Positions 34,567-45,705 of a stretch of 64,000 nucleotides of DNA are shown piece after piece; the stretch's first letter is position 1, and each line of letters begins with the position of its first letter. The translations under genes and the position numbers were made by a program. The notes below the pieces were generated by a model that had not been told where the DNA came from, did no database searches, and saw nothing but the letters and a program-made list of their open reading frames with translations. The stretch is from Symsagittifera roscoffensis (Eukaryota > Xenacoelomorpha > Acoela > Convolutidae), in assembly GCF_963678635.1 (NCBI RefSeq), contig NC_087062.1, positions 38,342,518 to 38,406,517 of the forward strand, given 5' to 3'.

Positions 34567-35574
34567 ATGAGACAAAAGTCAAGCGAGTACATGTTGATGA
34601 AACCGAGGAAAGAACCCTACTCAGAAAATGGAAACATGCAGGGAGGAAGTCAACCACAGAGGTCGTCGCGGTACAAGCCTAGAAATGATATGGACAAACG
34701 TAGTTCATGCGCAAATTGCGGATCAGCGGATCATCACGTGGCGGACTGCACGACGTACAAACAAGGCATGAAGAGTCTGGGATATGCGCCGGATGAAGAA
34801 GATATGAGCCAGACGGAGGAACATGAGTTCAATAGTGGCTTGATCATCAAAATAGGTACGAGGTGCTTCTTCTGCAATCAAGAAGGCCATTTCAGGATAG
34901 ATTGTCCGTTGTTTTGGGAAGCAGTGAAGAACCAAAACCACACCAAACACAAGCTAGCACTGGCTGCGGTACAGAACACGAGGAACAGGCAAGCTGAATT
35001 TGACACGAAAAACTCGGAGGCACCGAGTGCAGAGTTACCGAAAAAAACGGTGAAGGCTGTTACGCAAGTCAAAAATGCCATAGAAACTGAGGCCAGGATT
35101 TCTCTAAAAGTAAACCATGAGAAAGCAGCTGAGGAGGCTATCAACAAAGTGAAACAGGATCTAGCGACGAAAAAGATCGAGGAAAGACTGAAGCAGGAGA
35201 TCGAAAGGCAGAAGTTGATTGAGACATTGTGTGGGCCGGTGCCAGTGCCAGGGGCCGAGATGGGAGCGACAATGAGTAGAAAATCATTCGGCATAACAAA
35301 AGTTGGAGCCAGGATAATCTCGATAATAACAGTGGGTGGCCATGAATTAACGAGAAAACTGAGTGAACCGAGCGATCAGACGATAATGCACATTGATGTG
35401 TACGCAGATTACTTGAGTACAATAAAAATTAGTCCACAAACAACTTCTAGAGCCTTAAGAGCTTTACTCACGAGGGGCGACAACAAGTCAGTCCGCGTCG
35501 AAAACAGATACACGGAGGCCTATGGTCCACGTGAGGTAATGTTAAACATAGATGGAATAAAAATCAGACTATGA
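34567..35574 (+). pseudogene. Element B nucleocapsid with two zinc knuckles
   Basis: A 335-codon frame with SCANCGSADHHVADC (C-x2-C-x4-H-x4-C) at about residues 48-62 and RCFFCNQEGHFRIDC (same spacing) at about 98-112. These RNA-binding knuckles identify Gag nucleocapsid. A long charged coiled-coil-like stretch follows (AAEEAINKVKQDLATKK), then a segment with SIITVGGHELTRKLSEP of unknown role before the protease. Frame is lost at 35572. Confidence 0.75.
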
Positions 35575-35654
35575 TAACATGTGACAAAGACCTAGCCGGA
35601 CAGATCTACGTGGGCAGAGAAGAACTGAAAGTGAGATAGATTGGACACTGCGCC

Positions 35655-36380
35655 ATGTTGGAAGAAGATGCAATGCATATCGGAACGGAAACAGGCGTAT
35701 CAGCACACGTGCTTGACATAAGCTGCAAGAAGACTCAGTTGCGCGGGTTACTAGACACGGGAGCGGTCATGAGCGTTATACCAATCGAAACTTGGGATTG
35801 TATGGGCTTCGACAAAGACGATTTGATAGACTCGAGAATACGGCAGTCAGCTGCAAACAAAGGGGCGCTGCGGGTACTAGGCAGGACACCAATACAATCC
35901 CTAAACTTGGGGGAACGCAACCTGTGGATGATCTTTCTTGTGGTGAAAAACCTGGATGAGTCTGACCAATTCATTTTAGGCAGAGACTTTATCAGAAATT
36001 TCGACGTAACAATTGATCTAAACAATGCCATGTTCACGATTCGAAACCCCGAAAGGAAGTACGTAATTAAACCGGTAAATTTAATAATGACGAATGAGAA
36101 TAAAGCACCGGTATTCTTGAGTGGGATGGTGAGGCTGAAAGCAAACGAAGCAGCAATTGTAAGCTTGCGGATGAAAAATTACAATGAACTAAGTGACAAC
36201 AAGCAAATATGCATAGTCCCAAATCCAAATAGTCAAAGTGCTGCTGTTTTAGGAAGATCCTTATCGATAACCAAGTGCGGCTTCTGCGTCAGTGTCTTGT
36301 TGAATACTCTTGATATACCCATCACGATCCAGAGGGGAAGGAAACTGGGATACGCTTTACCCGTGAAAACTCGATATTAA
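35655..36380 (+). pseudogene. Element B aspartic protease
   Basis: A 241-codon frame. LRGLLDTGAVMSVIP at about residues 30-45 is the DTGA active site with the hydrophobic strand after it. DQFILGRDFIRNFDVTID at about 110-127 is the conserved I-L-G-R-D region. Retropepsins act as dimers to mature Gag-Pol. The C-terminal 100 residues (VRLKANEAAIVSL) form the linker to RT. The core is intact in this copy, which ends at a normal-looking TAA in a shifted frame relative to RT. Confidence 0.8.
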
Positions 36381-36556
36381 ATGACTGAAAATGTAAAAGA
36401 GAATGAAGTTCTTAATTGTCCCAATCATAGGGACAAGATTTGTATCTTGAGTAGATTAAAGAAAGTAGAAGATACATCAGGTCTTGTGAAATCACTTAAG
36501 TCAGAGACAGACGATGGACTTTCGAGCTGTTCCCGGAAAAGGCCACACTAGAGGAA

Positions 36557-37380
36557 ATGGAAATGGATAAACCGGTTTTACCAGAAATAGAGCACTTGAG
36601 GGGCAAGTTAACGGACGAACAGCTCGAAGCCATCAAGGACATACTAGAGCGGAATGAGGACGTTTTTTCGAAACATATGGATGTTGTAACATTGGATGTT
36701 GTAAACATTGGATGTTGTAATTTGGATGTTGTAACATTGTGGATGTTGTAAAACATATGGATGTTGTAACATTGGATGTTGTAAAACAAAAATCGGAGGC
36801 GTGTAGAAAGGAGATAGAAACCTTACTAGAGTATGATATGATAGAACCATCCAAATCACCGTGCGCGTGTAGAGTACTGATGGCTAAGAAGAAAGGCGAC
36901 CAATTAAGATTTTGTTGTGACTTTCGATATTTGAACTCCGTCACAGTGAAGGATGCCTATCCCATACCTAGAAAGGATGAGAGCCTCTCAAAGTTAGGGG
37001 ACGCAAAATTTTTCACGACTCTTGATTTAGGATCAGCTTTTTGGCAGGTTCCACTGAGGATGCAGGACAGGGACAAAACAAGGTTTGCCTGCGAGCTGGG
37101 GCTGTTTCAATGGAAAAAGATGCCCTTTGGTCTTTGCAACGCCACGGCTACGTTTCAACGATTGATGGCCCACTCATTGATAAGTGTAACGAAGAAATAC
37201 GGCAATCTGATAATGTGCTACGTGGACGACGTGGTAATAGCGACACCAACACTAAAAGACCACATCGAGCGACCAGACGAGGTGTTCGCCTGCATGAAGA
37301 GATCGGGACTAAATTGCAAACCATCAAAGTGCGAAATACTCAAGGACTCGATTAAATACCTGGGGAGGATGAATGATTGA
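36557..37380 (+). pseudogene. Element B reverse transcriptase
   Basis: The start (36557-36680) reads LRGKLTDEQLEAIKDILERN. A repeat expansion interrupts it, after which the fingers and palm continue: MIEPSKSPCACRVLMAKKK, RFCCDFRYLNSVTVKDAYPI, FFTTLDLGSAFWQVPL, MPFGLCNATATFQRLM and CYVDDVVIATP. The catalytic aspartates (one in LDLGS, two in YVDD) are all present. The motif SIKYLGRMND and a TGA end the frame at 37380, after which it continues as LGIRPDPDAVEAV, so that stop is an internal lesion. Confidence 0.85.
36679..36787 (+). repeat. GGATGTTGTAA expansion inside RT
   Basis: Seven copies of GGATGTTGTAA separated by 2-8 bp (mostly ACATT or AACATAT), replacing the region just before the RT fingers. 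Confidence 0.85.
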
Positions 37381-38414
37381 CTTGGCATCAGACCAGACCC
37401 AGATGCAGTAGAAGCGGTTCTGACCTGGCAATCACCGAAAACGGAACATCAACTGAAGAGCTTCTTGGGTTTTGCGAACTATTATAGGGAATTCATTAAG
37501 GTCTATGCGGACAAAGTGTACCCGATGCAACAACTAATGAGGCACAAAGGCAAGAAATTCACGTGGAACAACGCAGCAGAGGAGTCATTCCAGACAATAA
37601 AGAAAGAGTTGTGTGAAGCACCGGTGCTAGGGTTGCCAACGGGAAAAGGAATGTACGTGCTGGACACGGATGCGTCGGTAGTAGCGATTTCTGGCATTCT
37701 ACATCAAGAGCAGGAATGGAACGGGAAGACAGTCTTGAGACCGATAGCATACGGGAGTAAAGTCTTGAGTGATACGGAGATGAAGTACGGGGCGCCTAAA
37801 GTAGAAATGTTCGCGGTGGTTACCTTTGTCGAAAAATACAGGGCGTGCCGTTCAAGTTACGAGTCGACAACAGGGCACTCAGCTGGTTGAAAACGTACTC
37901 AATGGATCAGAGCTACATTGGGAGATGGATAGTTTGCCTGGATGGATACAACATGATAATTGAGCATCGGACAAGAGACAAACATCAAAATGCCGATAGC
38001 TTGAGTAAGAAGACGGAGTTCTACGAGAGACAGGAACAGAGGGAGGCAGATAGGCCAGAAATCAAAGATGGCTTCTCCTTCATGGATAAGGAAACGTACG
38101 ATAGTCTTCCACTCACGAGGTGGCTCGACAAGTCTGGCAAACCTATAGAAGATCATCCCGAATTACCAAAGGAGCGTCCAGAGAAAATTTTTTTAAAAAG
38201 AAACCAAGGGATGCCAATGGAGATAATGCTCAAGTCGAAAACTGATGAAAAAGAAGTCGTGCAGTCATTGGTTGAGAGAATCCCTGAAGACATACTTAAG
38301 CGGACTATGGTTAGGAAGAAAAAGGTGGCATTCAGGGAGGACTGGGTCAAGAGTCCGTGGAGTGGCCCACTGCAGAAGAAGATGCTGAAGAAGAAAAATT
38401 GTCCGGGGAGTTAG
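37381..38414 (+). pseudogene. Element B RNase H and connector
   Basis: After the RT thumb (FLGFANYYREFIKVYADKVY, the usual LGFANYYRRFI) comes a Gypsy-type RNase H. It has MYVLDTDASVVAISGILHQE with catalytic DTDAS, PIAYGSKVLSDTEMKYGAPK with the expected Glu position nearby, then, after a frameshift near 37850, FKLRVDNRALSWLKTY and EHRTRDKHQNADSLSK, the D..AL.WL and H.N.DALSR-type motifs. A charged connector leads to integrase. The domain is complete in parts but split by the frameshift. Confidence 0.8.
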
Positions 38415-38463
38415 AAGAATGGGATGAAGACTCAGAGAAGAGCAGCGATGACAAAGATAGTCT

Positions 38464-40962
38464 ATGCATGATATTGGCAGAAGAGAAGATGAGGCACCGC
38501 GACAGGGAGCTAGAGACGGATCCTTCCTCAGGAACGTACAATTTGGATCAGCAGGAGGTGAGAAAATTGCATTATCAAGGAAACCGTTCAGGGAGCTATC
38601 GTGCAACTCAAATGTCAGAACAAACCTGGTGCCAGAAGATGACAGGAAGGTCTTGAGGAGGATAGTTTGCGTCAAGCTGAAAGACGACATCCACAGTCAC
38701 GGAGAAATGCATGGTCAGATAATGGAACTGAAAAAACACGTCAAGGCGAGATATAGGCTGTCGGATCTGATACGAGCCCAAAAGAATGACAAAATGACAA
38801 GCAACCTCTCCAAATGGATCCGGACGGGAGCCAAAGAGAAAGGGGAACTGGAAGAAGACAGCTACAAGATCTTGAGCCAATTCTACAAGGAGAGAAAAGT
38901 TTTACTCTATCACACAGCTGATGGGGTGGTAGCATGCAGGAGAAAGGATGAGGAGAAAATACTACACAAGCACAACCTCATCATACTACCACAGTTGTAC
39001 CAGACTGAAATGTTATTCAGATCGCATGATCAAATGGGGCACCAGGGGATAGACAAGGTGCAACAGAGAATACTACACAGGTTTGATTGGCCGGGATTAA
39101 GGAAGGCTTGCGAGAGATGGGTGAACGCGTGTCTGGCATGCCTACAGGTGAAAGACCCAAGGAAGATGAAGTTCCCACTCATGTCCGTTGAGAGCTCGGA
39201 ATTCAACGAGGTTGTGCAGATAGACCACCAGAAGATCTGCATGACAGAGTCGGGATACAACCAAATACTTGTCATAATAGACCACTTTACGAAGTTGGCA
39301 GAAGCAGTGCCCTGTCAAACAGCCTCAGCGGAGGAGACTTGTGACCACTTGATAACACACTGGATATCACGATATGGTTGTCCGATGACATTCCAGTCGG
39401 ACAACGGGAAAACTTTCGTGGGTGACCTGACAAAAGGATTGATGAAGAGGTCACACATTGCTCAAGCGCACTCAACGACTTATCATCCTCAGACTAGCGG
39501 GTTAGTGGAGAGAAAGACCAGAACATTGGTGAACATGCTGAGGGTATATTGCTCGATATACATGACAGACTGGGATAAATATCTGCCGCAAGTGGTAGGG
39601 GCATACAACAGCACGCAACACTCGACGACAGGAATCAGTCCTTTCATGATGTTCACGGGCAGGGAGAGAGCAATGCCTCTAACATTCTTTTACCCAAAAT
39701 ACGAAGGGAAAAAGACGTCGCCTCCAGCTTATGTGAAAGAAGTGGTCAAGAGACAACAGGAACTAAACGAGCTCTGCAGGAGGAACACGGCGCAAGCACA
39801 AATGAGGCAGCGGAAGAAATACGATGAGAGGATACTTCAAGCGAAACCGTATGCAGTTGGCCAATATTCTGGGTGTTCCAGAACATCATACGGGAAGAAG
39901 AAACTACTTAAGAAATGACGTGGACCGTTCATGATAACGGAAGTACAACAGCGGGGACGGTTCTACCGCTTGAATACGGGACGAGCAGCGCATTATGAAA
40001 ATCTGAAACCTCATGTCCCATCTCCGGAAGACTGGTGCGTACCGCAGAATAAGGAGGGACTAGAGTGCCTATTGGTAGAGCCAGCATGCAAAGTGAACAA
40101 AAAAGGCACCAGAGAAAAGAATGATGGCAACGAGGACGAGAGCATGGATGACAATGAGAAGATAGATGCAGACTCAGATGCTGAATCCCTTGCGGAAGAG
40201 GACTGGAATGATCCAGAGCAGAACGAGGTGCCAAAATTGACGGAACCAGACTTACCGATATCAGTAGGAAAAAGGAGTAGCAATTGGAAACGGACAGGCA
40301 TGAGATATAACAGGTACGGGGATGACTTCCTGATTGACAAGATAAAGCCTGACGAGTAAAGCGAAGAGTTACTGAGTGTGGGCGAATTTGTAGCTGATGA
40401 TGAATGGCAAATCATCAACGACAGCGAATAACACCCGCAAGAAGACTACTCCACACCAGAACAAGAAACAGATCTGGAGCAGAGCGAGATGGAAACGAGG
40501 GAAAACACAAACTTGAGGATACTGGATTGGATGCGCGATCTCAAGAGCGAAGGAGATGAAGAGCAAAGCATCCAGCAGGTCGACGTGTCAGCAACCGACT
40601 AACCGCTCGAGATACCGCCAGATAATTTAGACCCAGCATCATCGACGGGGACGCCGATAAATATTTTTGTCCGGGGCGTGGGGGTAGGACTTACCCACAC
40701 CAAAAATTTGATGATAAAGAAACTCAGAGAAGTGAGAGAGACAAACGGGATGGAACTGGACGAGGAAGAGGCTGAGCCTGCCATAGGACGGCATTTCAAA
40801 ACAAAATTTGATATACCCAATGAATATTCAGAGAACATCCTGATCACGGACAGCGACTTCATTTTGTCAGATAGGGCAAGCGCGATCTGTATAACGGCGG
40901 ACATGAGCTTCAAATCGAGACTAGAGGCTCATTTCAAGAGAGAATATCAAGGCGAGATATAG
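38464..40962 (+). pseudogene. Element B integrase, GPF module, acidic tail and macrodomain-like N half (copy 1)
   Basis: One frame runs the whole way, broken only by four point stops (first TGA at 39916). The zinc-binding region is HDQMGHQGIDKVQQ with WVNACLACLQVK. The DDE core has IDHFTKLAEAVPC, TFQSDNGKTFVGDL and GLVERKTRTLVNM, so the D,D-x-E residues are kept. After the stop comes RGPFMITEVQQRGRFYRL, the GPY/F module. An acidic tail and NIFVRGVGVGLTHTKNL follow, and then ILITDSDFILSD and SAICITADMSFKSRLEAHFK (40837-40950), resembling the first half of a TARG1/OARD1-type macrodomain (ADP-ribose binding). The shared frame argues for a genuine pol fusion. Confidence 0.75.
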
Positions 40963-43959
40963 GCTGTCGGATCTGATACGAGCCCAAAAGAATGACAAAA
41001 TGACAAGCAACCTCTGCAAATGGATCCGGACGGGAGCCAAAGAGAAAGGGGAACTGGAAGAAGACAGCTACAAGATCTTGAGCCAATTCTACAAGGAGAG
41101 AAAAGTTTTACTCTATCACACAGCTGATGGGGTGGTAGCATGCAGGAGAAAGGATGAGGAGAAAATACTACACAAGCACAACCTCATCATACTACCACAG
41201 TTGTACCAGACTGAAATGTTATTCAGATCGCATGATCAAATGGGGCACCAGGGGATAGACAAGGTGCAACAGAGAATACTACACAGGTTTGATTGGCCGG
41301 GATTAAGGAAGGCTTGCGAGAGATGGGTGAACGCGTGTCTGGCATGCCTACAGGTGAAAGACCCAAGGAAGATGAAGTTCCCACTCATGTCCGTTGAGAG
41401 CTCGGAATTCAACGAGGTTGTGCAGATAGACCACCAGAAGATCTGCATGACAGAGTCGGGATACAACCAAATACTTGTCATAATAGACCACTTTACGAAG
41501 TTGGCAGAAGCAGTGCCCTGTCAAACAGCCTCAGCGGAGGAGACTTGTGACCACTTGATAACACACTGGATATCACGATATGGTTGTCCGATGACATTCC
41601 AGTCGGACAACGGGAAAACTTTCGTGGGTGACCTGACAAAAGGATTGATGAAGAGGTCACACATTGCTCAAGCGCACTCAACGACTTATCATCCTCAGAC
41701 TAGCGGGTTAGTGGAGAGAAAGACCAGAACATTGGTGAACATGCTGAGGGTATATTGCTCGATATACATGACAGACTGGGATAAATATCTGCCGCAAGTG
41801 GTAGGGGCATACAACAGCACGCAACACTCGACGACAGGAATCAGTCCTTTCATGATGTTCACGGGCAGGGAGAGAGCAATGCCTCTAACATTCTTTTACC
41901 CAAAATACGAAGGGAAAAAGACGTCGCCTCCAGCTTATGTGAAAGAAGTGGTCAAGAGACAACAGGAACTAAACGAGCTCTGCAGGAGGAACACGGCGCA
42001 AGCACAAATGAGGCAGCGGAAGAAATACGATGAGAGGATACTTCAAGCGAAACCGTATGCAGTTGGCCAATATTCTGGGTGTTCCAGAACATCATACGGG
42101 AAGAAGAAACTACTTAAGAAATGACGTGGACCGTTCATGATAACGGAAGTACAACAGCGGGGACGGTTCTACCGCTTGAATACGGGACGAGCAGCGCATT
42201 ATGAAAATCTGAAACCTCATGTCCCATCTCCGGAAGACTGGTGCGTACCGCAGAATAAGGAGGGACTAGAGTGCCTATTGGTAGAGCCAGCATGCAAAGT
42301 GAACAAAAAAGGCACCAGAGAAAAGAATGATGGCAACGAGGACGAGAGCATGGATGACAATGAGAAGATAGATGCAGACTCAGATGCTGAATCCCTTGCG
42401 GAAGAGGACTGGAATGATCCAGAGCAGAACGAGGTGCCAAAATTGACGGAACCAGACTTACCGATATCAGTAGGAAAAAGGAGTAGCAATTGGAAACGGA
42501 CAGGCATGAGATATAACAGGTACGGGGATGACTTCCTGATTGACAAGATAAAGCCTGACGAGTAAAGCGAAGAGTTACTGAGTGTGGGCGAATTTGTAGC
42601 TGATGATGAATGGCAAATCATCAACGACAGCGAATAACACCCGCAAGAAGACTACTCCACACCAGAACAAGAAACAGATCTGGAGCAGAGCGAGATGGAA
42701 ACGAGGGAAAACACAAACTTGAGGATACTGGATTGGATGCGCGATCTCAAGAGCGAAGGAGATGAAGAGCAAAGCATCCAGCAGGTCGACGTGTCAGCAA
42801 CCGACTAACCGCTCGAGATACCGCCAGATAATTTAGACCCAGCATCATCGACGGGGACGCCGATAAATATTTTTGTCCGGGGCGTGGGGGTAGGACTTAC
42901 CCACACCAAAAATTTGATGATAAAGAAACTCAGAGAAGTGAGAGAGACAAACGGGATGGAACTGGACGAGGAAGAGGCTGAGCCTGCCATAGGACGGCAT
43001 TTCAAAACAAAATTTGATATACCCAATGAATATTCAGAGAACATCCTGATCACGGACAGCGACTTCATTTTGTCAGATAGGGCAAGCGCGATCTGTATAA
43101 CGGCGGACATGAGCTTCAAATCGAGACTAGAGGCTCATTTCAAGAGAGAATATCAAGGCGAGATATAGACTGTCGGATCTGATACGAGCCCAAAAGAATG
43201 ACAAAATGACAAGCAACCTCTGCAAATGGGTCCGGACGGGAGCCAAAGAGAAAGGGGAACTGGAAGAAGACAGCTACAAGATCTTGAGCCAATTCTACAA
43301 GGAGAGAAAAGTTTTACTCTATCACACAGCTGATGGGGTGGTAGCATGCAGGAGAAAGGATGAGGAGAAAATACTACACAAGCACAACCTCATCATACTA
43401 CCACAGTTGTACCAGACTGAAATGTTATTCAGATCGCATGATCAAATGGGGCACCAGGGGATAGACAAGGTGCAACAGAGAATACTACACAGGTTTGATT
43501 GGCCGGGATTAAGGAAGGCTTGCGAGAGATGGGTGAACGCGTGTCTGGCATGCCTACAGGTGAAAGACCCAAGGAAGATGAAGTTCCCACTCATGTCCGT
43601 TGAGAGCTCGGAATTCAACGAGGTTGTGCAGATAGACCACCAGAAGATCTGCATGACAGAGTCGGGATACAACCAAATACTTGTCATAATAGACCACTTT
43701 ACGAAGTTGGCAGAAGCAGTGCCCTGTCAAACAGCCTCAGCGGAGGAGACTTGTGACCACTTGATAACACACTGGATATCACGATATGGTTGTCCGATGA
43801 CATTCCAGTCGGACAACGGGAAAACTTTCGTGGGTGACCTGACAAAAGGATTGATGAAGAGGTCACACATTGCTCAAGCGCACTCAACGACTTATCATCC
43901 TCAGACTAGCGGGTTAGTGGAGAGAAAGACCAGAACATTGGTGAACATGCTGAGGGTAG
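38745..43959 (+). repeat. Tandem triplication, 2,206-bp unit
   Basis: Units begin at about 38745, 40951 and 43157, each at GGCGAGATATAG, with an exact 2,206-bp offset. Copies 1 and 2 are complete. Copy 3 covers only its first about 800 bp and breaks at 43959 after CTGAGGGTA. Only a handful of differences were noticed (for example TCC/TGC at 38816/41022 and one in copy 3 near 43230). All full copies carry the same stops. Confidence 0.95.
40951..43168 (+). pseudogene. Element B integrase to macrodomain-like N half (copy 2)
   Basis: A near-identical repeat of 38745-40950. The integrase frame is 41000-42124, ending at the same TGA. The GPF module and acidic tail are 42137-42565, and the macrodomain-like first half is 43043-43156. 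One visible protein difference from copy 1 is Cys for Ser in NLSKWIRTG. It is followed directly by copy 3, so the macrodomain-like half is again cut off. Confidence 0.85.
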
Positions 43960-44018
43960 AGACCGGGGTTGGGAGGAATGGCTGCGCTTCCCCCATCAGT
44001 TTCACAAATTCCGGGTAA
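43157..44018 (+). pseudogene. Element B integrase fragment (copy 3, truncated)
   Basis: Zinc-binding region and DDE core to VERKTRTLVNMLRV, identical in protein to the other copies except WVRTG for WIRTG. At 43959 the sequence leaves the integrase and enters the second half of the macrodomain-like sequence in a different frame, creating a short out-of-frame tail to a stop at 44016. Confidence 0.85.
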
Positions 44019-44268
44019 ATATCCCTGCTTTTTGGTAACGAGGATCAATGAAAGAAACACGATAGACCCTGAGCACGTGATGTTGGCACTGACGAGGCTG
44101 AGAGACTTCAGGGTCGAAAGAGGAATAATTGAGGTCTCAATGCGATCTATGACCCAAACAGGGGCAAATTGAACCCAAGAAAATTTTACGCTATCCTACA
44201 CGTGGTCTTTGCAGAAACGGAGATAACGGTACACCTACCCAAGAAGTACTACTTGAGTATCACCTGAG
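43969..44268 (+). pseudogene. Macrodomain-like C half
   Basis: Across one frameshift this encodes KYPCFLVTRINERNTIDPEH, LALTRLRDFRVERGIIEVSM, then YDPNRGKLNPRKFYAILHVV and FAETEITVHLPKKYYLSI, ending TGA at 44266. The order (strand FLVT, helix of Leu-rich LTRLRD, strand IIEVSM, a loop, helix ending in VF, strand I-x-V) matches the second half of TARG1/OARD1-type macrodomains, which bind or remove ADP-ribose. The glycine-rich IGCGLD loop expected after the strand is replaced by YDPNRGKL, so catalytic ability is doubtful even in an intact relative. Its first half is at 43043-43156, separated by the integrase insertion. Confidence 0.45.
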
Positions 44269-44625
44269 TTTCGAGCGGACGAGGAAATCTCAAGTTAGGT
44301 ACAAAGGGCGTGCGAAGCAGGTAGATGGATTTTAACGCAATTGGCATGACAATTGAATTTTAAGGAGTCAACGGTGCTAAAACATGAAATGAATCTGCAT
44401 GCTCTTAAAATTTCTAATTGATTTATATTAGCGAAATAGATGATGGGATAATGTTTTAAACACAGTAATTAGGGGGGTTTAGGTTAGGAATAGAGCATCT
44501 TGGTCTAAAAAATGGGTTTTGTTTTCATATTGATTTGTAAAATTGAACTGACACCCAAGCTACACTCACTCAACGAAGAGAAAGATATCTAGAGCAAGTA
44601 CGCTATCAGCGGTCTCAGATGATTT
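44269..44625. other. AT-rich stretch after element B pol
   Basis: No coding signal. It could be 3' untranslated region or an unrecognised terminal sequence of element B. No match to R1/R2 was seen. Confidence 0.45.
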
Positions 44626-44712
44626 TCTCAAGTCTAACTGGTACGGTATTCTCAAGTCTGACTGGTACGGTACTCTCAAGTTTAACTGGAACAGTACTCT
44701 CAAGTTGGTTAG
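44626..44712 (+). repeat. 24-bp repeat, 3.5 copies
   Basis: TCTCAAGTCTAACTGGTACG-type units with period 24 just upstream of the ATG at 44742. In frame they read SSLTGTVL repeated. Confidence 0.85.
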
Positions 44713-44741
44713 TACGTGAGATCAAATTGAAGATAGTGACG

Positions 44742-45650
44742 ATGGCAGATTGCTTCTGGAAGTCGATGCCAGCAGCGCTCAAGAGGCCCACACTTGACGA
44801 GCTGTATAAGCGCTTCAGGGACCTCGATTACGTCTTTGTCGATGAGAGGTTGGCGGTGATGCTGAATGCCATCCTACAGCTAGAAGCGCAGGGTGAATGT
44901 AGGGAGTGAGCGACGGAAGCAGTGTTGATGGTCGGCTACACCTCGGAAGGGATATCCAACCAGGAGCAAACTAGGTGGCTATCCTGGAATGTAGATAGAG
45001 GCGTGAGGGGATTCGACCTGGCAAGGAATCCCGGATTGAACAACACTACAGAATATGGTGCGGGAGAGTTCCCACTTCCTACCAGACCGCCGGTAGGATC
45101 CGCAGACCAATCCACGAGCAGGCCCCTGTCTGTTATACGGTCCCAGCAGACGGAGGAAGCATACCCGGACCTCAGCAACTTGAAGAGGGAACTAAAAACA
45201 GCACAGAGGGAAAGAGAAAAAGCGAATCTTGACCGGGGTGGTGCGAAACTCGAGACGGACCAGGCGAACCTGGAAGGAGATCAGGCGATCCTTGAGAGGG
45301 ATCAGGCGAGGCGTGATATCAGCTTGATTAGGGCAGAGTACCAACAAAAGCAGAAGGTACGCGAAAACGAGGCGAACTGTGAGCAGCTGAAGTCAGAGAT
45401 AGAGAAGATTCAGAGGCGACAACGAGAGTTTGCGAGGCAGAAAGAGAAGGGAACGAGGACCGCAGAACGAGGACCGCAGGAGGTAGATGAAGTTCCTAGG
45501 TCCAGTGGACGATTCAACTTGGACCGAGCGGCTCAAGAACACCTGAACGAGGGACTGGAAATGTGGATACCACCCGAGCCGGTGTCCTCGGTGCGCGGTT
45601 TAGTGGCGCAACCGATAAGGCCATTTAGGAGGTCACATTGCCCCTGCTAG
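44742..45650 (+). pseudogene. Giant accessory frame, part 1: start and coiled coil
   Basis: From the ATG at 44742 (MADCFWKSMPAALKRPTLDE) one frame runs to 45650 with a single TGA at 44907. Residues about 150-245 form a strongly charged helix, KRELKTAQREREKANL then repeated LE-x-DQA units (LETDQANLEGDQAILERDQA), and CEQLKSEIEKIQRRQREFAR, predicted coiled coil. The rest is unrecognised. An N-terminal domain plus coiled coil would suit a structural, Gag-like protein, but no zinc knuckle follows. It is the N-terminal end of the long decayed frame reaching 53105. Confidence 0.5.
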
Positions 45651-45705
45651 TAGCCAAATCAGTGGGAGTTCATCGCGTTTTAAGCAGCTACAAGATAGGT
45701 TACAG

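Larger units (their letters stand above)
30003..44268 (+). mobile_element. Element B: rearranged Gypsy-type element with macrodomain-like tail
   Basis: A + strand LTR retroelement with a candidate 5' LTR (30003-30880) and primer-binding site, gag, zinc knuckles, aspartic protease, RT with YVDD, RNase H, integrase with HHCC and DDE motifs, and a GPF module. An acidic tail then ends in a macrodomain-like sequence. Pol order is that of Ty3/Gypsy. Compared with a simple element it is scrambled: a duplicated 5' leader/gag segment, a 21-bp minisatellite in the leader, a short repeat expansion inside RT, and a 2.2-kb triplication of integrase and tail. No 3' LTR was found in the window. Frameshifts and stops make it inactive. 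Confidence 0.8.
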
